From: Vombatus ursinus
Lineage: Eukaryota > Chordata > Mammalia > Diprotodontia > Vombatidae
NCBI RefSeq assembly: GCF_900497805.2
Contig: NW_020954588.1
Span: forward strand, 13,503,752 to 13,567,751
Length of the DNA stretch: 64,000 nucleotides
Direction of reading: 5' to 3'
Part shown: positions 63,573 to 64,000 of the stretch, in pieces
Layout of the letters: each line of letters begins with the position of its first letter
Position numbering within the stretch: the first letter of the stretch is position 1
Translations under genes and position numbers: made by a program
Notes under the pieces: model-generated
Seen by the model: the letters and a program-made list of their open reading frames with translations, nothing else
Databases searched by the model: none
Told to the model about the DNA's origin: nothing

Positions 63573-64000
63573 AAGAAGGCAAGGCCACTGGTAACTAAAT
63601 TCCTTTTCATTGCATTCCTTAGAATTCAATGTCACATGATTTTCCTATCCTATATGAAAGAAAATTCAGTTCAATTATCTGATTTATTTCTACTTAGATA
63701 ATCAAAAAGTGTTTTTAAAAAGTCAAGTAATACCCAGGAGAGATATTTTTTAAATCTGTTTATGAACTATTTAAGGTCTTGTTTTCCTTAAAGCGGAAGC
63801 AATATTTTTCCTAGAGTAAACAGTTTTACCACATACTGGCTTTCAGGCAGCAGAGGGCTATACTATCTTTTTTTTTAAGTCACTAAACTGAACATGCATT
63901 TTTTTTCACTTCTCATTGGTTTGTGCCTGAATTGTTAATGTAACTTGATTGCCCTGTATGAGTCCATGGAACCTTACAATTGGCAAGAAGCAATGCTAGG
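63573..64000. other. Unique sequence, nothing recognised
   Basis: No recognised element to the window edge. Confidence 0.35.

Noticed and set aside
1-64000. tRNA, snRNA, 7SL or 5S genes
   Set aside because: tRNA-like box B words occur often, but always inside SINEs. No complete cloverleaf or snRNA hallmark was seen.
1-64000. CRISPR array, prokaryotic operons, insertion sequences or phage attachment sites
   Set aside because: The repeat content is mammalian throughout. The only regular arrays are microsatellites and the ERV 26-bp units.

Overview
The window looks like non-coding marsupial nuclear DNA. It could be intergenic or intronic, and the sequence does not say which. The call rests on its repeats: very many L2 LINEs and L2-tailed CORE-SINEs of MIR/Ther/MAR type, RTE-tailed SINEs, L1 and ORF1-only 'half-L1' copies with marsupial-style 3' ends, CR1/L3-like LINEs, RTE LINEs and small hAT elements. 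The base composition is AT-rich, CpG is scarce and microsatellites are long. I cannot separate an American opossum from an Australian marsupial without a database. Family names are given from memory of consensus sequences, not from a search.

No host protein-coding exon, rRNA, tRNA or snRNA gene was recognised. The open reading frames are short. They are pieces of LINEs (RTE reverse transcriptase C-terminus at 2.1-2.7 kb, L2 ORF2 pieces, L1 ORF2 at 35.5-35.9 and 48.0-48.3 kb, half-L1 ORF1 at 61.2-62.3 kb), antisense reads of SINEs, or translated microsatellites.

Layout: 0-9.2 kb holds L2 and SINE fragments, an LTR-like repeat split by an RTE copy with a perfect 14-bp target duplication, a SINE split by a hAT element, and an L2 loaded with long GA/CT tracts. 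10.2-11.3 kb is a small retrovirus-like fossil that appears to run from R to a poly(A) tail. 12.4-16.4 kb is three minus-strand L2 copies in a row, two of them interrupted by plus-strand SINEs. 17-34 kb alternates L2, CR1/L3-like and SINE pieces with long unique stretches. 34.86-36.42 kb is an internally deleted L1 with a 13-bp target duplication. 39.3-41.1 kb holds a hAT element, a degenerate RTE and an L1-type 3' end. 45-48.8 kb holds a repeated ~250-bp segment, two L2 3' ends and a 5'-truncated L1. 52.6-52.9 kb is a degenerate pentanucleotide array, followed at 53.05 kb by a 95-nt hairpin of pre-miRNA size. 60.3-63.26 kb is a near full-length half-L1 with its 5' UTR, an ORF1 remnant and a doubled 3' tail.

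Nothing here acts together as an operon or gene system. The strongest candidates for undescribed function are the 53.05-kb hairpin and several repeat-free, AT-rich islands (26.0-27.1, 37.99-39.3, 48.79-50.7, 51.4-52.6 and 54.9-55.7 kb) that could hold conserved regulatory DNA.
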